Shown here: in pieces, positions 22,603 to 26,090 of the stretch
Layout: the number at the start of each line of letters is the position of its first letter
Numbering within the stretch: position 1 is the first letter of the stretch
Origin: Bacteroidales bacterium
GTDB lineage: Bacteria; Bacteroidota; Bacteroidia; Bacteroidales; Lentimicrobiaceae
DNA: 26,090 bases
NCBI GenBank assembly: GCA_022837485.1
Contig: JALHHH010000003.1
Span: 1 to 26,090 of the forward strand
Direction: 5' to 3'
Position numbers and translations under genes: made by a program
The notes under the pieces: model-generated
Told to the model about the DNA's origin: nothing
The model's input: only the letters and a program-made list of their open reading frames with translations
Databases searched by the model: none

Positions 22603-25600
22603 TTAACGGATAATTATTCCCTCTTCATCGTCGAATTTATTGCCGGCAGGTTTTCCTTTGGATTCCTCACGGCCGATCTGTGCCAGCTTTTCGGATGCTA
22701 CTTTACGAAGATCCTCCCCATCGTAATTGTCGATGATGCTCTGCAGAGTTTGTTTTGCCTGGAATACGTTTCCTGTTTTTACGTATACATCGGCCAGCAG
22801 GATAAACGAGCGCGCAACCCAGTAATCGTAAGAAGCAAAATCTCCCGACAGTTTGAAGATCTGCTCTTCGGCCGTTTTATAATCGCGAAGATCGTAACTG
22901 ATGGCAGCAAGGTTGAATAATGCTTCGGCGGCGGCTTCACCCTGCGAGAGTTTCAGCACTTCGCTGAAGGAGGACCGGGCAGCTTCGTTACGCTGAAGCG
23001 CCAGCGACGACTTACCCATGATAAGATGCGTTTCAGCTGCGATTCCGGCCGAAAGCCTGTCAATCCCCAGCACTCTCTGCCCGTTCTGATATGCAATGCC
23101 GTAGTTGCCCATATGATAATTGCAATGCATCTGTCCCAGGTAAGCCTCCTGAAGGTTATCCGGATTTTCGGCGCTCTCTTCCAGGCGCTCATACATCGGA
23201 AGGGCTTTCGTGTATTCTTTCATCCTGAACAGTATGACTGCCGCCTGGCGTGCTGAATTTTCGGTAAAGCGCGAGCGCGGCTTCGAGAGGATGTATTCAT
23301 AATCGCCAAGAGCCTCGGCATGTCTTCCTGCTTTGCTTTCGCAGTCGGCTTTGTAGTAATGTGCGTTTAGTGCAAAAATGCCGTTTGGAAATTTCTGCAG
23401 ATAGGATGCAAAACCGGAAACAGCAGCTACACAGTCGCCTGTGGCATAGCGGTTTTCGGCTCCCAGATAAGTGAGCGAATCCTGTTCGGACCGGGTGATG
23501 TTGGCAAACGGTATGTCTTTGGAAAAATCGACGTATTCGTCAATTTTATTCATGTCCACATAAATATTTTTGATTACGGCAAGGGCTTCGCGGGCTTCAG
23601 GGGTAGAAGGATAATCCTTCACCACTTTTTTGAAGGTTTCCAGAGCCTGCGTTTCGCGGTTGGTATTGTAGTATACCAATCCTGAATTCAGCAGAGCCCG
23701 TTTTACGAAACTTGAGTGCGGGTAATCGGATATAAGTTTGCGGAAGCTTTGCAAAGCATCTTCGTTCCGGTGCAGCATCAGTTGTGCCTGCCCGATTTCA
23801 AAACGGGAATCGTCGTTAAAAGTGGAACGTGGATAATCGGACAGCAGTTTTTGCAGAGTACTTATTTTTCTGTCAAGGCTTCCGTTAATGCCCTGGATAA
23901 TAGAATTTTGAAACAGAGCATAATCGGCATCCGCAGCCCTTGCGCCGATCACCTGCTCGTACTGCGACTGTGCATCTGAATATTTTCGCTGCATAAAATA
24001 GGTATCGCCGAGCCTGAGGCGGGCATCGTTGAGCATACGCTGATCGGACGGACGGGATGCGATATACCGGGTGAACGACTGCTGGGCCTGGGAATAATTC
24101 TTTTGTTTCATCAGCACATAGCCCTGATTGTAAGCTGCCGAAGCGTAGTAAGGATGATTTTTAGCTCCTGCCGAATTCTCAAACGTCCGGTAATAGGTTG
24201 CAGCTTTGTCGTATTGTGCCAGGCGGTAGTATGCTTCGCCTGCCCATAGCGCGGCACCGGCGGCAATCTGTTCATCGGTTTTGTTGTCGAGCGACTTTAC
24301 AAACATAGCGGCAGCATCGGCATACTGGTTATCGGCAAAAAACTCAAGTCCGCGGTAGTACGTGATCTTCTGATACACTTCGTTCTGGGCAGGAGTGCGT
24401 TTTTTGATATTTTCTAGTGTTTCCAGGGCTTCCCGATAGTTGCGCGTCACCATATACAAACTTGCAAGGTAGGTATATGCTTCGTCGCGGCGGGGAGAAG
24501 AAGGGTATTCGGTCAGGTATTGCTGAAGTGCCCTGATGGCTTCGTTGTACGGATTGTATGAGAGCTCAATCGAGAGTTTGGCGTAGTTGAATAAAGCTTC
24601 CTCAGCCAGGCTGTTCCGGACAGGAATTTTCCATGCCGACAGGAATGCATTGGAGGCGAACTGTTTCTGTGATGTTTTCAGATAACTGTCGCCCAGGTGA
24701 AACCATGCATTTTGCGCAAGCTCATCGGTATCGTTGGCCACCTGCTGAAATTCGGGGATAGCACTTGCATAGTTGCCGCTGATGTAATACGAATAGGCAA
24801 GGATATAACTTTCCTGACGGCTGAACTGGCTGCGGGAGGTACGGCGGTATTCTTCGAGCAGGTTAATGGCTTCGGTATAATTTCCGCGGCGGTACTGCAC
24901 ATCGGCGACAAGTCTGAGAATCTCATTGGTTCGTTTATTGCGGCGTGCATCCATGAAGGGGCGTGCCATCTCCAGCATTTCATCGTAGCGGTTCTGCAGG
25001 TAATAGATCTGGATGATGTAATAGGGAACGACGCCTTTGAATGTTTCATCGTTGCGGAGCCGTTCAAAATCGCGGAGGGCAGTTTCGTACTTCCCGTCGC
25101 TGTACATGATGTGTGCATAATAGTACGTTGCCGGTCCCGTGTACCGGGTCTGACGGTCTTTAACCGTATAGAAGGCATCGGCGGCTTTGTCGTTATCGTT
25201 TTGCCTGAAAAAGCAGTATCCCCGTTTGAAGGTAAATTCTGCAATCTCCTCAGCATTCATCCCGGTACGGTCAACCTTGTTAAAAGCCTCCAGGGCACTA
25301 CGGAAGCTGTTGTTCCGGAAATACAGATTGCCCAGTTGGTACCATACCTGACTGGTCCGGGTGTTTTCGGGATATTTTTCAAGAAAATCGTTGAGCAGGG
25401 CTGCAGCATCCTGGTGCTGCAGGTTAGCGGCACTTACCGATGTATAGTAATCCTTTTCGGTATCAAATGCCTGAAGCAGATCGCCGGGTGCTATAACCGA
25501 TTCAAGCTGGTGCCTGACAGCTCCATACTTTTCTTTATTAAAAAGGTCTGCAGCGGCCGACATGTCCGCATTTGGTGACTGCCTGGCAAGAGTTTGCTGT

Positions 25601-25665
25601 GCAAGGGCTTCGGTGCTCATTACGAGCAAAAACAAGGCGGGTAAAGCAATGAAAATTCTTCTCAT
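22603..25665 (-). CDS. Very large secreted TPR protein
   Basis: From ATG 25665 the protein has 1020 residues. It begins with a signal peptide (MRRIFIALPALFLLVMSTEALA, before QQTLARQ) and is then composed almost entirely of TPR-like helix pairs. Typical repeats are GNLYFRNNSFRSALEAFNKV, KRGYCFFRQNDNDKAADAFYTV, GDSYLKTSQKQFASNAFLSAW, NQGYVLMKQKNYSQAQQSFTRY and GDTYFMQRKYSDAQSQYEQV. Blocks such as LLSDYPRSTFNDDSRFEIGQAQL resemble the YbgF/BamD-type repeats found in envelope proteins. Such arrays mediate protein contacts in the periplasm. The frame is open to an ATG at 25740, but the signal peptide and the -7 element at 25753-25746 favour 25665. Directly followed by a TonB-receptor-like barrel gene, so both are likely to act in one envelope complex. 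Confidence 0.88.
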   Translation of the reverse strand: MRRIFIALPALFLLVMSTEALAQQTLARQSPNADMSAAADLFNKEKYGAVRHQLESVIAPGDLLQAFDTEKDYYTSVSAANLQHQDAAALLNDFLEKYPENTRTSQVWYQLGNLYFRNNSFRSALEAFNKVDRTGMNAEEIAEFTFKRGYCFFRQNDNDKAADAFYTVKDRQTRYTGPATYYYAHIMYSDGKYETALRDFERLRNDETFKGVVPYYIIQIYYLQNRYDEMLEMARPFMDARRNKRTNEILRLVADVQYRRGNYTEAINLLEEYRRTSRSQFSRQESYILAYSYYISGNYASAIPEFQQVANDTDELAQNAWFHLGDSYLKTSQKQFASNAFLSAWKIPVRNSLAEEALFNYAKLSIELSYNPYNEAIRALQQYLTEYPSSPRRDEAYTYLASLYMVTRNYREALETLENIKKRTPAQNEVYQKITYYRGLEFFADNQYADAAAMFVKSLDNKTDEQIAAGAALWAGEAYYRLAQYDKAATYYRTFENSAGAKNHPYYASAAYNQGYVLMKQKNYSQAQQSFTRYIASRPSDQRMLNDARLRLGDTYFMQRKYSDAQSQYEQVIGARAADADYALFQNSIIQGINGSLDRKISTLQKLLSDYPRSTFNDDSRFEIGQAQLMLHRNEDALQSFRKLISDYPHSSFVKRALLNSGLVYYNTNRETQALETFKKVVKDYPSTPEAREALAVIKNIYVDMNKIDEYVDFSKDIPFANITRSEQDSLTYLGAENRYATGDCVAAVSGFASYLQKFPNGIFALNAHYYKADCESKAGRHAEALGDYEYILSKPRSRFTENSARQAAVILFRMKEYTKALPMYERLEESAENPDNLQEAYLGQMHCNYHMGNYGIAYQNGQRVLGIDRLSAGIAAETHLIMGKSSLALQRNEAARSSFSEVLKLSQGEAAAEALFNLAAISYDLRDYKTAEEQIFKLSGDFASYDYWVARSFILLADVYVKTGNVFQAKQTLQSIIDNYDGEDLRKVASEKLAQIGREESKGKPAGNKFDDEEGIIIR

Positions 25666-25745
25666 ACCGGAATTCCGTTTGGGCTTTAAAATTACGCAGT
25701 GCAGGGCTTCCCTTCTACGCAAAATGTCCGGAGTTTTCAACAGGG

Positions 25746-25753
25746 CAAATTTA
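25746..25753 (-). promoter_or_regulatory. -7 element of the TPR and barrel operon
   Basis: Minus-strand TAAATTTG matches TAnnTTTG. It would start transcription near 25740, leaving about 75 bases of leader before the ATG at 25665. The -33 region is weak. Confidence 0.45.
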
Positions 25754-25850
25754 AAAACTCACGTACCATTAACGGCAGGATGAAAAACTTAGTATACATC
25801 CGGGTTACCCCGAAGAGTAAACGGCCGCACTGGATAGTAAAGAAGTACTA

Positions 25851-26090
25851 TTAGTGAATTATAATCTTGATTACCTGCCGATTACCTCCGTAACCGGTAA
25901 AACGAAGCAGATAAAGTGCAGGGGGCAGATCTCCGGCGGGTATGGTAGTAAGCGTTTCACCTGCTGCCACGGGAGCCGAATACAGAACATTTCCACTGAT
26001 GGATATTAACTGAAGGGTGCCGCCTCCCGGGGTAAAAACATTAAGCTGCCCGCCTTCCGGGGATGGGGAAGCTCTGAGAGAAACCGACCT
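25851..26090 (-). CDS. C-terminal T9SS sorting domain of a secreted protein (partial)
   Basis: A minus-strand frame enters from the right edge and gives 79 residues before TAA at 25853-25851, with a second stop TAG directly after. The sequence (LNVFTPGGGTLQLISISGNVLYSAPVAAGETLTTIPAGDLPPALYLLRFTGYGGNRQVIKIIIH) has the pattern of a type A Por secretion sorting domain. It shows the G-N-L-Y strand after the ISI motif, then the LPPALYLLRF strand and a terminal basic strand. The usual PNP motif at the start of the domain is replaced by SPSPEGG. The main domain lies outside the window. The protein would leave the cell through the type IX system, like the products at 4257 and 5074. Confidence 0.75.
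   Translation of the reverse strand, partial: RSVSLRASPSPEGGQLNVFTPGGGTLQLISISGNVLYSAPVAAGETLTTIPAGDLPPALYLLRFTGYGGNRQVIKIIIH

Noticed and set aside
24697..25578. Plus-strand frame (293 codons) opposite the TPR gene
   Set aside because: Despite its length it runs antisense to clear TPR repeats and its hydrophobic runs come from the reverse reading of Glu/Lys/Tyr-rich helices.
1..26090. tRNA, rRNA, CRISPR arrays, complete insertion sequences, phage genes and restriction or defence systems
   Set aside because: I looked for cloverleaf-like segments, transposase motifs, terminal inverted repeats and known defence domains and found none that hold up.

Overview
The window comes from a member of the Bacteroidota, most likely order Bacteroidales or a close relative. 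The evidence is three C-terminal Por-type (type IX secretion) sorting domains, many SusD-less outer-membrane beta-barrels and lipoproteins, a Bacteroidota putative porin, short leaders with poor Shine-Dalgarno sequences, and repeated Bacteroidota-type promoter elements (TAnnTTTG at -7, in the best cases about 20 bases after a TTG-like -33 box). I see no rRNA, tRNA, CRISPR array, complete insertion sequence or prophage. It reads as ordinary chromosome with two AT-rich, gene-poor patches.

Layout. 1-79: tail of an unidentified gene. 190-618: DUF1801 protein. 887-2488 (-): secreted C69-family dipeptidase. 2744-3922: SAM-dependent methyltransferase. 3923-5073: AT-rich patch holding a small T9SS-sorted protein that looks like the remnant of a larger YCF48-type propeller protein. 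5074-6741: large secreted right-handed beta-helix protein with a T9SS signal. 8847-6837 (-): two-gene unit of a Tsx-like outer-membrane channel and an NCS2/AzgA-type purine permease, closed by a strong terminator. 9005-9427: DoxX-family membrane protein. 12106-9445 (-): lipoprotein alpha-amylase, a DUF3820 protein and a hypothetical protein. 12319-15016: putative porin followed closely by a secreted alpha/beta-hydrolase. 15563-15078 (-): small outer-membrane barrel. 15564-15987: AT-rich spacer with an imperfect direct repeat. 15988-18539: large lipoprotein translationally coupled to an outer-membrane barrel. 20656-18674 (-): gyrB. 25665-20922 (-): very long TPR protein followed by a plug-less TonB-receptor-like barrel. 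26090-25851 (-): end of another T9SS-sorted protein.

How genes work together. The clearest functional pair is the outer-membrane channel plus inner-membrane purine permease (salvage uptake across both membranes). The periplasmic or surface GH13 amylase, the dipeptidase, the esterase and the porin fit a heterotroph that degrades polymers at its surface. The TPR protein and TonB-like barrel form a likely envelope pair next to gyrB. The lipoprotein and barrel pair at 15988-18539 is the least characterised unit and the best candidate for something new, but nothing in the sequence alone proves a novel system.
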